Shown: positions 44,871 to 53,956 of the stretch, piece after piece
Layout: each line of letters opens with the position of its first letter
Position numbering within the stretch: the stretch's first letter is position 1
Source: Mucilaginibacter paludis DSM 18603
GTDB taxonomy: Bacteria; Bacteroidota; Bacteroidia; Sphingobacteriales; Sphingobacteriaceae
Assembly (NCBI RefSeq): GCF_000166195.2
Contig: NZ_CM001403.1
Coordinates: forward strand, 6,032,432-6,096,431
Length of the DNA stretch: 64,000 bases
Direction of reading: 5' to 3'
Program-made: the position numbers and the translations under genes
The notes under the pieces: model-generated
Told to the model about the DNA's origin: nothing
What the model saw: the letters and a program-made list of their open reading frames with translations, nothing else
Database searches by the model: none

Positions 44871-45845
44871 TCAATAATCTCTAACCAAAAGCATGTCGGC
44901 AAATTCCTTTAAAATTACTTTCCGCTCGTTGGGTAAATTGATCTTCTCGAAATTAAGTATGGCCTGTTCGGCATAGCGGTTCATTTCGGCCTCGGCATGT
45001 TCGCGGATATTGAGCTGATTATAGATGTTTTTTACCGCGGTTACCTTTTCAATTCCGTTAAATTCGGTGGCCGATATCCAGTAATTTAACTCGGTTAAAG
45101 TTTCACCTTTCGCCAGTTCCATGGCTTTAATCAGCAGGTAAGTTTTTTTATTGGAGATGATATCGCCGCCAACCTGCTTACCGAATTTTTTCGGGTCGCC
45201 GTACACGTCCAAAATGTCATCCTGTAGTTGGAAGGCGATGCCCAACTGTTCACCAAACGAATAAAGCAATGATGCTTCGGCATCATCTGCGCCACCCACC
45301 AGAGCCCCCATTTTTAAAGCTCCGGCAACCAGCACAGCCGTTTTAAGCCTGATCATGTTGATGTATTCATCGATGGTTACATGAGTTAGGGTCTCAAAAT
45401 TCATGTCAATCTGCTGGCCTTCACAAACGCCTACCGCGGTGTCGTTAAAAACATCCAGTACGGGGCGTAATATCCGGTCGTCAACCTGCATAATTAATTT
45501 GTTGGCTTCTACCATCATCACATCGCCCGACAGGATAGCCACATTGGCGTTCCATTTTTCGTGTACGGTGGGTTTGCCGCGGCGCAGGGGAGCCTTATCC
45601 ATAATATCATCGTGCATCAGCGTAAAATTATGGAAAACCTCAATGGCCAGGGCAGGGGCCAGCGCTTGTTGCACATCGCCGCCAAACATATCACATGCCA
45701 TTAATAAAAGGCAGGGCCTTAAGCGCTTGCCGCCTAATGCCATAATATAATAGATGGGCTCGTAAAGCTCTACGGGTGTAGTTCCGTATTTTTTATTACT
45801 GATGTATTGATTTATTGAATTCTGGAGTTGCTGGATCTGCTGCAT
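44871..45845 (-). CDS. Polyprenyl (isoprenyl diphosphate) synthase
   Basis: Trans-isoprenyl diphosphate synthase (324 residues) that condenses IPP with allylic diphosphates to make a chain for quinones or carriers. The first aspartate-rich motif is DDIMD (79-83) with RRGKPTVHEKW after it, and the second is DDILD (209-213). GGKRLRPCLLLMACD and GQQIDMNFE are also conserved. Chain length cannot be set with certainty; the residues before the first motif (NFTLMHDD) suggest a medium or long chain. Confidence 0.93.
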   Translation of the reverse strand: MQQIQQLQNSINQYISNKKYGTTPVELYEPIYYIMALGGKRLRPCLLLMACDMFGGDVQQALAPALAIEVFHNFTLMHDDIMDKAPLRRGKPTVHEKWNANVAILSGDVMMVEANKLIMQVDDRILRPVLDVFNDTAVGVCEGQQIDMNFETLTHVTIDEYINMIRLKTAVLVAGALKMGALVGGADDAEASLLYSFGEQLGIAFQLQDDILDVYGDPKKFGKQVGGDIISNKKTYLLIKAMELAKGETLTELNYWISATEFNGIEKVTAVKNIYNQLNIREHAEAEMNRYAEQAILNFEKINLPNERKVILKEFADMLLVRDY

Positions 45846-45930
45846 AAAAACTGGCCGGAACCTGATATTTTCAACAAAAGTAACAATTGGCTGTACAATT
45901 CCTCTTTTTATGAAAAATTGTACAGTCTGT

Positions 45931-48066
45931 TTAACCTTGTATTAACGTAAAATCTATTTGTTTCTTAGTGAGATCAACACTTTTTACTTTGATTTGTACT
46001 TCATCGCCCAAACGGTAAGTTTTCTTTTTACGCTGACCGATGATGGCATAGTTCTTCTCGTCAAGTGTATAAAAATCATCTGATATATCGCGCAGGCGTA
46101 TCATGCCCTCGCATTTGTTATCGATAATCTCCACATACATGCCCCACTCGGTAACTCCCGAAATAATCCCGCTAAAGATATTGCCAACCTGGTCTTTAAG
46201 ATACTCGGCCTGTTTGTATTTAACAGATGAGCGCTCCGCATCGGCTGCCTTTTTCTCCATTTGCGAGCTGTGTACGCAAAGCACTTCGTACTGCTCGGCA
46301 TTAACCGATTTGCCTCCATCCAAATAATGTTGCAGCAAGCGGTGCACCATCACGTCGGGATACCGCCTGATAGGGGAGGTAAAGTGCGTATAATAATCAA
46401 ATGCCAGGCCGTAGTGGCTGGTTTTTTTTGTAGTATAAATGGCCTTCGCCATTGAGCGTATGGCTAACTGAGTAAGCACGTTCTGCTCTTTTTTACCTTC
46501 TACATCTTCCATTAAATGGTTGAGGGAGCGGGCAATTTCCTTGTCGGATTTGGTATTGATTTTGTACCCAAACCTGGCCGCAAACTGGGCAAAGCCAGCC
46601 AGTGTTTCTTGCTTGGGCGAATCGTGCGAGCGGTAAACAAAGGTATACTTGTTTTTTCCTTTAGCTTTTTTGGCCACAAATTCGGCAACCTTGCGGTTGG
46701 CCAGCAACATATAATCCTCAATGAGCTTGTGGGCATCTTTGCGCTCTTTTACATACACGCCTATAGGCTTGCCGCTTGCATCCAGCTTAAATTTAACTTC
46801 GGTTGTTTCAAAGCTGATGGCGCCGTTTTTAAACTTGCGGTCGCGCAGTTGGTAAGCCAGTTGATTAAGTATCGTGATCTCCTTGATATACTCTCCATCC
46901 CCGTTCTCAATAATCTCCTGCACTTCTTCATAGGTAAAGCGCCTGTTGGAGTGGATAATTGTTTTGCCAAACCACTCGTTAATTACAAATGCGTTTTGAT
47001 CAAGCTCAAACACGGCCGAAAAACAAAGCTTATCTTCATTAGGGCGAAGCGAGCATAGCCCGTTGGATAGCCGTTCCGGCAGCATCGGTATTACACGGTC
47101 AACCAGATAAACTGAGGTGCCGCGCTCAAAAGCTTCCTTATCCAGTGGCGAATCGGGGATGATGTAATGCGAAACATCAGCAATGTGAATACCAATTTCG
47201 TAGTTGCCGTTATCGAGGTATTTAAACGACAAGGCATCATCAAAATCCTTGGCATCAAATGGGTCTATCGTAAAGGTAAGCACATCCCTGAAATCCTTGC
47301 GTTTGGCAATTTCTTCGGGCGTAATAATATCAGATATCGCTTCGGCATCATGCTCAACTTCGGCCGGGAAGGATAGCGGGAAACCGTATTCGGCCAGTAT
47401 GGCGTTCATCTCGGTATCATTCTCTCCTTGTTTGCCCAATACATTTTTAATGCGGCCAACGGGGTTTTTAGCTTCCGGCGGCCAGTCGGTAATTTCGGCT
47501 AAGGCCTTTTCTCCATTTTTAGCTCCGTTTAAATCATTGATGGGGATAAAAATATCATGAAGCATTTTACGGTCATCGGGCACAAAAAAAGCAAAACGCT
47601 CAGATAGTTTTACAATACCTGTAAACTCCATTTTAGCGCGCTTGATAATTTCTATCACTTCGCCCTCTTTACGTTTGCCCTTACTTTTGGCATATACGTA
47701 AACCTTAACACGGTCGCCGTGCAGTGCATTTCTTAACTTACGCGGAGCAACAAAAATATCGCTCTCAAATTCATCCTCGGTAATAATAAAAGCCGAGCCA
47801 TCATTGGTTAAATCAACTTTACCTTCAACAAAGGTTTTTAATTCATATAGCTGGAATTTGCCGGGGGATACTTCTTTTAATACTTGTTTAAAGGCTTCTT
47901 CCTTTAATATTTCCAGAATAACAGTTTTTGATTCGGGCTCAAGAATATTTAATTTGGCAGATACCTGCTTGTGGTTTAGTGGTTGGTTTCCATTCTGCTC
48001 AAACACGTTCAGTACCAGTTGTTCAAGTACCTGTTTGATAGAATGACTTTGTTCTTTTTTAGACAT
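45931..48066 (-). CDS. rnr: Ribonuclease R
   Basis: A 3'-5' exoribonuclease of the RNB family (711 residues, normal) that degrades structured RNA. Order: an N-terminal helix-turn-helix-like region, cold-shock/OB domains (about 70-220), the RNB catalytic domain with TIDPFDAKDFDDALSF (around residue 275, metal-binding aspartates) and HFTSPIRRYPDVMVHRLLQ, and a C-terminal S1 domain (GIISGVTEWGMYVEI). It stands between the polyprenyl synthase and a GH19 gene. Confidence 0.97.
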   Translation of the reverse strand: MSKKEQSHSIKQVLEQLVLNVFEQNGNQPLNHKQVSAKLNILEPESKTVILEILKEEAFKQVLKEVSPGKFQLYELKTFVEGKVDLTNDGSAFIITEDEFESDIFVAPRKLRNALHGDRVKVYVYAKSKGKRKEGEVIEIIKRAKMEFTGIVKLSERFAFFVPDDRKMLHDIFIPINDLNGAKNGEKALAEITDWPPEAKNPVGRIKNVLGKQGENDTEMNAILAEYGFPLSFPAEVEHDAEAISDIITPEEIAKRKDFRDVLTFTIDPFDAKDFDDALSFKYLDNGNYEIGIHIADVSHYIIPDSPLDKEAFERGTSVYLVDRVIPMLPERLSNGLCSLRPNEDKLCFSAVFELDQNAFVINEWFGKTIIHSNRRFTYEEVQEIIENGDGEYIKEITILNQLAYQLRDRKFKNGAISFETTEVKFKLDASGKPIGVYVKERKDAHKLIEDYMLLANRKVAEFVAKKAKGKNKYTFVYRSHDSPKQETLAGFAQFAARFGYKINTKSDKEIARSLNHLMEDVEGKKEQNVLTQLAIRSMAKAIYTTKKTSHYGLAFDYYTHFTSPIRRYPDVMVHRLLQHYLDGGKSVNAEQYEVLCVHSSQMEKKAADAERSSVKYKQAEYLKDQVGNIFSGIISGVTEWGMYVEIIDNKCEGMIRLRDISDDFYTLDEKNYAIIGQRKKKTYRLGDEVQIKVKSVDLTKKQIDFTLIQG

Positions 48067-48132
48067 ATTATATATTTACTACGCTAAAGGTACGCTATTT
48101 TATATTTTAAAGGGTCATACCAAAGTGATTGT

Positions 48133-49122
48133 TTATAGGTAGGGCTGCATCTTGCCGCACGAGCAAGCGCAATTATCGTCCTTAACAGCCATTCGTTTTA
48201 AAAAATATTGGTAATAGCCAATCCTGTCGTTCATGCTGTAAACAGCTTCACCTTTATTACATTCCACTTCGCCATTAATTATGTTAATGGTCATCCCAAA
48301 GCCGGGTTTTCTTCCTTTGGCCAAGTCCGCGGCACTGGGCTTCCATTTGCCTATCATCACATCATGCGCACTTGGTTTAAGGGCTTGGGGCGTCATCCAA
48401 AAATAAATGGCAGTTTTAAAGGCCACCACTGCATCGGTAGTAATCAGGTCGGGGTTGTTAAGTAGTACTTTTTTATCGCCAAAAATACAGTGCGATGCAT
48501 AACCGTAGTTGCCGTTATAGCTTAACTGCACAGGCCCGCGGCCATAATATTTTTTGCCTGCCACGGGTGGGTAGTCATCATTCTCGGCAATATAGGGTAG
48601 CGTAGTGTTCAGCTCGTGGGTATACATTAAGCCATCGTTATATTTTCCGTTTTCGCCGTGGCGGGTTTCGTGCGCTATGTGGGCAAAAAAGGCTGCTAAC
48701 TCTTTTTTGTTGGTCAATATATCCTTTTCGGCACAAAAGGTGGCATATACCACATCATAAGTGCTGTACGGTTTTTTTTGTGCCCAGGGTTCGTTCCAGT
48801 CTTCATCTTGCCTTATCACGGTTGATTTTCCTGTTTTGGCATCCGTTCTGGTTAATTTATAGATCGATACGTCATGCTTTTCAACCTTCACCCTAATCTG
48901 GCCTAACTCGGCAATAGCCTGCATAAAAGCCTTGTAGGTATAAAATTTATCGCGCATGGGGAAGAAGGCGTTAAAATCTTTTTCTGTAAAATACGATGGT
49001 ACCGGCGGACCGGCGGTAACAACTTTTTCGGCTGGCGCATTTGAGCCACATTTAAAACTCAGTAAGGTGCACGCGGCTAATAGTAAGACAGTGAATTTGG
49101 CAGAGGATATCAGGTATTTCAT
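48133..49122 (-). CDS. GH19 chitinase-like lipoprotein
   Basis: A secreted 329-residue protein with a lipoprotein-like signal (FTVLLLAACTLLSF). The GH19 core is visible: FAHIAHETRHGENGKYNDGL (catalytic Glu region), KKYYGRGPVQLSYNGNYGYAS and FKTAIYFWMTPQALKPSAHDVM. Several cysteines near the C-terminus (CNKGE, CACSCGK) suggest disulfides. It may hydrolyse chitin or peptidoglycan-like substrates; in bacteria GH19 relatives also act as lysozymes. Confidence 0.9.
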   Translation of the reverse strand: MKYLISSAKFTVLLLAACTLLSFKCGSNAPAEKVVTAGPPVPSYFTEKDFNAFFPMRDKFYTYKAFMQAIAELGQIRVKVEKHDVSIYKLTRTDAKTGKSTVIRQDEDWNEPWAQKKPYSTYDVVYATFCAEKDILTNKKELAAFFAHIAHETRHGENGKYNDGLMYTHELNTTLPYIAENDDYPPVAGKKYYGRGPVQLSYNGNYGYASHCIFGDKKVLLNNPDLITTDAVVAFKTAIYFWMTPQALKPSAHDVMIGKWKPSAADLAKGRKPGFGMTINIINGEVECNKGEAVYSMNDRIGYYQYFLKRMAVKDDNCACSCGKMQPYL

Positions 49123-49269
49123 GCGGTTTGCTTTATGCGGGTGTATTTAATTGCTGGCTTTTTAAAATTGACAAGCATTATCAAACTTAACGTTTAACTG
49201 TGATTAAATACGTTGTAGTTGGCATAAATGTTTAGGAGGATTGCATATAAATTAAAGGAGCTTAAATTT

Positions 49270-49890
49270 TTGGCTTTATGACGAATGTTGTGGGTAAAAT
49301 AGTTTTGTTTGTCCGCTGGAATTTTAATAGAATAAGTTGATTTGCTTTGTTGTTTTTCTGATGAAAAGCAAATCAGAAAATTATAGTTGGTTTGATGTTT
49401 TAGTAAGTTGTTGACTGTCAGTGTGAATTTCTCTCCATTATGTCATCCCGGCGGGAAGAGGGATCTTTTGCGCGCGATAAGTGTGCAGCATATTGGGCGC
49501 ACGTGCTATGTTTGCTCCAATAATCAGTATTCTTAATCTACAATATCGGCCCGCTCAAACGCCGCGGGAAGGGGCTTGTTCGTTATTCACTTGTGTTTGT
49601 TTTTGGTGTGAATGATTGCTATCGCAATTTTGTCTTGACACAAAAAGAACCAAATACCGACCGAAGGGAGCTCATGAACACCTTGAAAAAACAAACAAAA
49701 GGTGAATAACGTCAAGACTGCCCGATCCTTCCGCCCACGGGCCAGCTCCCGGCCCGGCGTGCAGTCGGGCCTTTGCCCGCTTTTGCCTCTGCACCAAAAA
49801 ATCTGTCAGGTTAAAACGTCATCCCTGTTTTTTACGGGGTGAGGCCCGGTGGGTTCCTCAATGACATAGTTTAAGATGCTTTTCAAACGG
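49270..49890 (+). repeat. Modular dispersed repeat, copy B (most complete)
   Basis: It shares a leading module with 62.16 kb (TTATGACGAATGTTGTGGGT). The CTCTCCATTATGTCATCCCG segment, ATAATCAGTATTCTTAAT and CGCTCAAACGCCGCGGGAA follow. The large inverted repeat has outer arms 49583-49600 and 49691-49709 and inner arms GTCTTGAC (49632-49639) and GTCAAGAC (49711-49718). The GC hairpin GCCCGA...TCGGGC and a segment (49859-49889) close it. This last segment is the exact reverse complement of 8234-8264. The remaining part of the gap 49123-50038 is AT-rich with no gene. Confidence 0.85.
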
Positions 49891-50038
49891 TATTCCTGTT
49901 TTTTTGGGGTTTACCGGGTTTTTACTTATAAAGATATAGGGTGTTGATAATCAGGGAACAAATTTTCAGTCAATATTGCAAAAAAAAATTATTAACACCT
50001 GATAAAAACATCCTGAAATAATTTTTATTTGTATCAGC

Positions 50039-50587
50039 ATGAAGATCTATACCAAAACCGGCGACAAGGGCCTTACATCGTTAATTGGTGGTACCCGGGT
50101 ACCCAAGCACCACTTAAGGATTGAGAGTTACGGAACTGTGGATGAGTTAAACTCATATATCGGTTTAATACGCTATCAGGACATTGCAGAGGCTCACCGG
50201 GTAATTTTAAAAGAAGTGCAGGATCGTTTGTTTACCATCGGTGCCAGCCTGGCGTCAGATCCGGACAAGTCGAAAATGAAAATACCCGACCTCCACGATG
50301 AGGATATTGAATTGCTCGAAAAGGAGATTGACCGCATGGACAATGAATTACCCGCGCTGCGTCATTTTATTTTGCCGGGAGGTAGTAATGCGGTATCTTT
50401 TTGCCATATTGCGAGGTGTGTATGCCGCAGGGCCGAACGCTTATCCGTTCAACTCGGCGAGAATAGTTTTGTTGAAGAGAAGGTGGTGATCTATTTAAAC
50501 AGGTTGAGCGATTACTTATTTACGCTGTCGCGGAAGGTAGGGAATGAGCAACAAATTGCCGAAAGCGTATGGATACCCCGGGTTTAA
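50039..50587 (+). CDS. ATP:cob(I)alamin adenosyltransferase (PduO type)
   Basis: Makes adenosylcobalamin from cob(I)alamin and ATP (182 residues, five-helix bundle trimer). The ATP-binding N-terminus is MKIYTKTGDKGLTSLIGGTR, followed by ESYGTVDELNSYIGLIR. The family motif is CRRAERLSV, with NRLSDYLFTLSRK near the end. No cobalamin riboswitch was recognised upstream. The 5' side is the repeat region. Confidence 0.95.
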   Translation: MKIYTKTGDKGLTSLIGGTRVPKHHLRIESYGTVDELNSYIGLIRYQDIAEAHRVILKEVQDRLFTIGASLASDPDKSKMKIPDLHDEDIELLEKEIDRMDNELPALRHFILPGGSNAVSFCHIARCVCRRAERLSVQLGENSFVEEKVVIYLNRLSDYLFTLSRKVGNEQQIAESVWIPRV

Positions 50588-50669
50588 CACCATATAAATT
50601 GTTGTAGTTTGTTAATTATCAGTATTTTAATTGGGTGTAATAATTTGATTAAAATTGATGAAAAAATAA

Positions 50670-50702
50670 TTTGATAATCAATTTAAAAATATTATACTTT
50701 TG
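50670..50702 (+). promoter_or_regulatory. Candidate Bacteroidota-type promoter of the DUF2795 gene
   Basis: TTTG (50670-50673), 21-base spacer and TACTTTTG (50695-50702), a full match to TAnnTTTG. The leader to the ATG at 50738 would be about 28 bases. Confidence 0.6.
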
Positions 50703-50737
50703 CAAAAGTATAGATTTACAGAAAAACGTTTAAAAAT

Positions 50738-50959
50738 ATGTATTGGACACTTGAATTAGCCTCGCATTTAGAAGATGCACCATGGCCCGCAACTAAAGAT
50801 GAGTTAATTGATTATGCTATACGGTCGGGCGCGCCCGTGGAGGTTATTGAAAACCTGCAGGCATTGGAAGATGACGGCGAGCCGTATGAAAATATAGAGG
50901 AAATATGGCCTGATTACCCTACAAAAGATGATTTCTTTTTTAATGAGGATGAATATTGA
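50738..50959 (+). CDS. Small DUF2795 protein
   Basis: A 73-residue acidic protein. MYWTLELASHLEDAPWPATK and ELIDYAIRSGAPVEVIENLQ match the DUF2795 pattern, with an acidic tail ending NEDEY. The function of this family is unknown. It has its own promoter and a terminator at 51031. Confidence 0.88.
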   Translation: MYWTLELASHLEDAPWPATKDELIDYAIRSGAPVEVIENLQALEDDGEPYENIEEIWPDYPTKDDFFFNEDEY

Positions 50960-51030
50960 TTGGTTGAATTTGTTAATTAAATAAACTTTTTGTTAAGTTT
51001 AGAACATAAAAAGCAAATTTGATTTAATTT

Positions 51031-51068
51031 AAAGGCACTTGCGCCAAGCAGGTGCCTTTATTTTTTTT
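51031..51068 (+). terminator. Terminator after the DUF2795 gene
   Basis: AAAGGCACTTGC (51031-51042) pairs with GCAGGTGCCTTT (51048-51059), one wobble pair, loop of 5, followed by ATTTTTTTT. Confidence 0.88.
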
Positions 51069-51155
51069 ATAAGATTTTGTGATGGCATTTTGGAATGGTT
51101 TTGGTTATTATCCGAATATATTAATCAATCAAACTAAAAAAATAAAAATACCATC

Positions 51156-51302
51156 ATGAGAAGTCTATTGTATATTATAGCTGTCATCCTGATTATAGGA
51201 TGGGCACTTGGAGCATTTGTTTATTCGGCAGGTAGCCTTATTCACATTTTATTGGTTATAGCCATTATCGCACTTCTGCTGGGTGTAATACGCAGAGCCT
51301 GA
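51156..51302 (+). CDS. Small hydrophobic membrane protein (lmo0937-like)
   Basis: A 48-residue protein with two membrane helices: LLYIIAVILIIGWALGAFVY and LIHILLVIAIIALLLGVI, ending RRA. It resembles the lmo0937-type small membrane proteins found widely in Bacteroidota and other bacteria, which are often stress-linked; function is not established. The ATG at 51156 is the only sensible start. The gene sits between two terminators. Confidence 0.82.
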   Translation: MRSLLYIIAVILIIGWALGAFVYSAGSLIHILLVIAIIALLLGVIRRA

Positions 51303-51325
51303 TTTTTGATATTAAAAATCAACTT

Positions 51326-51348
51326 AAGCCACTTTTAGTGGCTTTTTT
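51326..51348. terminator. Bidirectional terminator between the small membrane protein and ispD
   Basis: AAGCCAC (51326-51332), loop TTTTA, GTGGCTTTTTT (51338-51348). It serves both the + strand gene ending at 51302 and the - strand ispD, whose stop codon is inside it. Confidence 0.8.
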
Positions 51349-52054
51349 GCTTTAAAAGCATTTCGGCAACGGCGATATCTTCGGGAAAGGTGATTTTGAT
51401 ATTGGTATAATTTCCGGGTATCATGTGGATATTAACGCCTAAGCGCTCTACAACGCTGGCATCATCGGTAAAATCGGCCTGGTAATCTTGCCGGTAGGCT
51501 TCTTTTAATAAAGCGGATTGAAAGGTTTGAGGTGTTTGTACCAGGTAGATCTCATCTCGCAGTAAAGCTGTAGATACCGTGTTTTTTAATTGCCTGATGG
51601 AATCGCGGCTTTGTACGGCCACGATAGCATTGCCATGCTGCTCCGCATAACGGAAAGAGTAGGCAATGGTGGATAAATCTGTCAAGGGCCTTACTGCATC
51701 GTGAATAGCAATCACAGCGTCGGCATCTTCAATCAGGTCCAGTCCGTTTTTAACAGAATGGAAGCGGGTTTCGCCGCCATTAACCAAGTGGTGTGGTATT
51801 CTGAAATCGTGATCTTTACAGAGCTGTTGCCAATAAGCGTGATAATCTGCCGGCAAAACAATAATGATGGCAGGTTGAACGTCGCAATTGTAAAAAGCTT
51901 CGATGGTGTACATTAACACCGGTTTGCCATTGAGTAACAAAAATTGCTTAGGCAGTGCCGATTTCATCCGGCTGCCCGATCCACCGGCTACAATGATGGC
52001 GTAATGATGGGTATTGCGTAGTGAGTATTGCGTAGTGCGATTATTTTCTGTCAC
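51335..52054 (-). CDS. ispD: 2-C-methyl-D-erythritol 4-phosphate cytidylyltransferase
   Basis: A MEP-pathway enzyme (239 residues) joining CTP to MEP. The nucleotide-binding motif AIIVAGGSGSRMKSALPKQFL is present, and HDAVRPL and TDDASVVERLG follow. It begins at a GTG (52054). The 17 or so residues before YAIIVAGG are not part of the known fold and are encoded by CGCACTACGCAATACTCACT-type repeat sequence, the same as that in the 52.06-52.21 kb tandem repeat. The usual protein would begin almost at YAIIVAGG. It follows queA across the repeat and precedes the terminator. Confidence 0.95.
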   Translation of the reverse strand: MTENNRTTQYSLRNTHHYAIIVAGGSGSRMKSALPKQFLLLNGKPVLMYTIEAFYNCDVQPAIIIVLPADYHAYWQQLCKDHDFRIPHHLVNGGETRFHSVKNGLDLIEDADAVIAIHDAVRPLTDLSTIAYSFRYAEQHGNAIVAVQSRDSIRQLKNTVSTALLRDEIYLVQTPQTFQSALLKEAYRQDYQADFTDDASVVERLGVNIHMIPGNYTNIKITFPEDIAVAEMLLKQKSH

Positions 52055-52208
52055 AATTGCTTAGTTCAGTTATTTCCCACTTCAATGCGTATTGCTGCTC
52101 GGTTCAATAATTTCTTATCTCAATACGCAATACGCGGATCTCAATACTCATTGCTGCTTGGTTCAATAATTTCTTATCTCGATACGCACTACGCAAATCT
52201 CAATACTC
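52055..52208. repeat. 59-bp tandem repeat upstream of ispD
   Basis: Two well-matched units (52091-52149 and 52150-52208) beginning ATTGCTGCT(C/T)GGTTCAATAA, with ATTTCTTATCTC, ATACGC and AATCTCAATACTC phrases. A degenerate third unit covers 52055-52090. The units contain small inverted repeats. Related words continue into the first codons of ispD and recur between etfB and etfA. Confidence 0.87.
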
Positions 52209-52213
52209 AAATC

Positions 52214-53263
52214 TTAAATAATCATCATCGCGTCGCCGTAGCTGTAAAAGCGATATTTTTCTTTAACAGCAACTTCGTAAGCGTTCATTACGTTTTCATA
52301 TCCGCCGAAAGCGCAAATCATCATTAATAAAGTTGACTCAGGTGTATGGAAATTGGTAATCATGCTGTTGGCTATGCTGAAATCGTATGGAGGGAAGATG
52401 AACTTGCTTGTCCAATCGTTAGCGGCCTTTAATGTTTTGTTGGCAGATACTGCCGATTCGATGGTACGCATGGAGGTTGTGCCAACGGCGCAAATACGTT
52501 TTTTGTTTTCAATGCCCCGGTTTACGATGTCGGCTTGCTTTTGTTCGATAATAAACTGCTCCGAGTCCATTTTATGTTTGGTAAGGTCTTCAACCTCAAC
52601 CGTGCGGAAGGTACCTAAGCCAACATGCAGGGTAACTTCGGCAAATTCAACACCTTTTAATTCAAGGCGCTTCATTAACTCGCGGCTAAAGTGTAAACCT
52701 GCAGTAGGTGCTGCAACTGCACCTTCGTTTTTAGCAAATATGGTTTGGTAACGTTCTTTATCTTCTTCGGTAGCTTTACGCTTAATGTATTTAGGTAGTG
52801 GTGTTTCTCCTAAAATTTCAACATTGCGTCTAAATTCTTCGTCGGTGCCGTCAAACAAAAAGCGGATGGTACGGCCACGGGATGTAGTATTATCAACAAC
52901 CTCGGCAATCAGCAGGTCATCATCGCCGAAATAAAGTTTATTGCCTACGCGTATTTTACGGGCAGGGTCAACCAAAACATCCCATAAGCGTAATTCTTTA
53001 TTCAGTTCGCGTAATAAAAATACCTCAATAGTAGCTCCGGTTTTTTCTTTGTTGCCGTATAAACGGGCAGGAAAAACCTTTGTGTTATTGATGATCATTA
53101 CATCTTTATCGTCAAAATAATTCAGAACATCCTTAAATATTTTATGTTCAATTTTTCCTGAATCACGGTGTAAAACCAATAAACGGGACTCATCGCGGTT
53201 TTCTGACGGCGAATGAGCCACTAACGACTCTGGTAAATTGAATTTAAACTGGGATAATTTCAT
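52214..53263 (-). CDS. queA: S-adenosylmethionine:tRNA ribosyltransferase-isomerase
   Basis: Converts preQ1 in tRNA to epoxyqueuosine (349 residues, normal). Motifs: MKLSQFKFNLPESLVAHSP, DESRLLVLHRDSG, VMIINNTKVFPARLYGNK, AAPTAGLHFS, LHVGLGTFRTVE, and FHTPESTLLMMICAFGG at the C-terminus. It may be co-transcribed with ispD across the 59-bp repeat. No other queuosine gene is in view. Confidence 0.97.
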   Translation of the reverse strand: MKLSQFKFNLPESLVAHSPSENRDESRLLVLHRDSGKIEHKIFKDVLNYFDDKDVMIINNTKVFPARLYGNKEKTGATIEVFLLRELNKELRLWDVLVDPARKIRVGNKLYFGDDDLLIAEVVDNTTSRGRTIRFLFDGTDEEFRRNVEILGETPLPKYIKRKATEEDKERYQTIFAKNEGAVAAPTAGLHFSRELMKRLELKGVEFAEVTLHVGLGTFRTVEVEDLTKHKMDSEQFIIEQKQADIVNRGIENKKRICAVGTTSMRTIESAVSANKTLKAANDWTSKFIFPPYDFSIANSMITNFHTPESTLLMMICAFGGYENVMNAYEVAVKEKYRFYSYGDAMMII

Positions 53264-53429
53264 GTTGTAAAAAAAAGATTTTTAGGGCGCAAATGTACGA
53301 ATTAATTTGTACATAAGCTAAATATATTATAGGCGATATTAATGTTGTAATACAAGTAACAAAAATAGAGCATTCTGGTTTAAAACTATTTACTATCGTT
53401 GGGCTCTGTTTTGCTTTTTTCAGCATCAA

Positions 53430-53858
53430 TTACTGAATGCTGATCCGCATGTTAAAGGCGCCCTTCCAGTCGTCGCCCTGCATATTGCTGCCGCCGGCTA
53501 TTATTTTATAGGTGCCTTTATGTTGAATGGGATATTTTACGGTTTTGGAAAACGGCCCATCGGAGGATCCATCAGGCATAATAATTTGATTGATGCGGAT
53601 ATTGCCTTTGTCGCTCAGTTCCCTGATGGATGCATTTAACGTTTTGCCATGCTTTACTTTTACAATAAAGGTTACCGGATGTGCCAGGCCCAGCATATAT
53701 GCGCCTACATTAACCCGCTGTTTTCCTTTGGGGAAGTGTACCAGGTATATATTTTGCCTCGAGGTATCTGGTGTTTGGGTTTGTATCGCCTGGGCCGATA
53801 GGTTATGGGAGCAAATCAGCGTCAGCATTAAAAATAAAAACAGGCTCAGAACTTTCAT
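53430..53858 (-). CDS. Hypothetical secreted protein
   Basis: A 142-residue protein with a clear signal peptide (LSLFLFLMLTLICSHNLSAQ). The mature part is a beta-rich domain with HPVTFIVKVKHGKTLNASI, FSKTVKYPIQHKGTYKIIAGG and a Gly/Asn-rich turn. Together with the final NMRISI strand it suggests a PPC-like jelly roll; the family was not recognised. It lies 166 bases from queA, with no gene in between. Confidence 0.75.
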   Translation of the reverse strand: MKVLSLFLFLMLTLICSHNLSAQAIQTQTPDTSRQNIYLVHFPKGKQRVNVGAYMLGLAHPVTFIVKVKHGKTLNASIRELSDKGNIRINQIIMPDGSSDGPFSKTVKYPIQHKGTYKIIAGGSNMQGDDWKGAFNMRISIQ

Positions 53859-53956
53859 ACACAGGTTGCTTTATACCCTGAACAGCAGTTAACGTATTTA
53901 GTTTAAAAAATATCTAACAACCAAGCCTTGCGGCTAAAGTGTTTCGCTGCCTTTTC

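Noticed and set aside
46516..47058. A 180-codon open frame on the + strand inside rnr.
   Set aside because: It is antisense to the conserved RNB domain of rnr and encodes no recognisable protein; a frame effect of codon use.
49891..50038. A cobalamin riboswitch before the adenosyltransferase gene.
   Set aside because: No B12-box-like sequence or suitable folding was recognised; the stretch is AT-rich and short.
52055..52208. Tandem units that could be mistaken for a CRISPR array.
   Set aside because: The units are contiguous 59-bp repeats with no unique spacers, and no cas genes are near.
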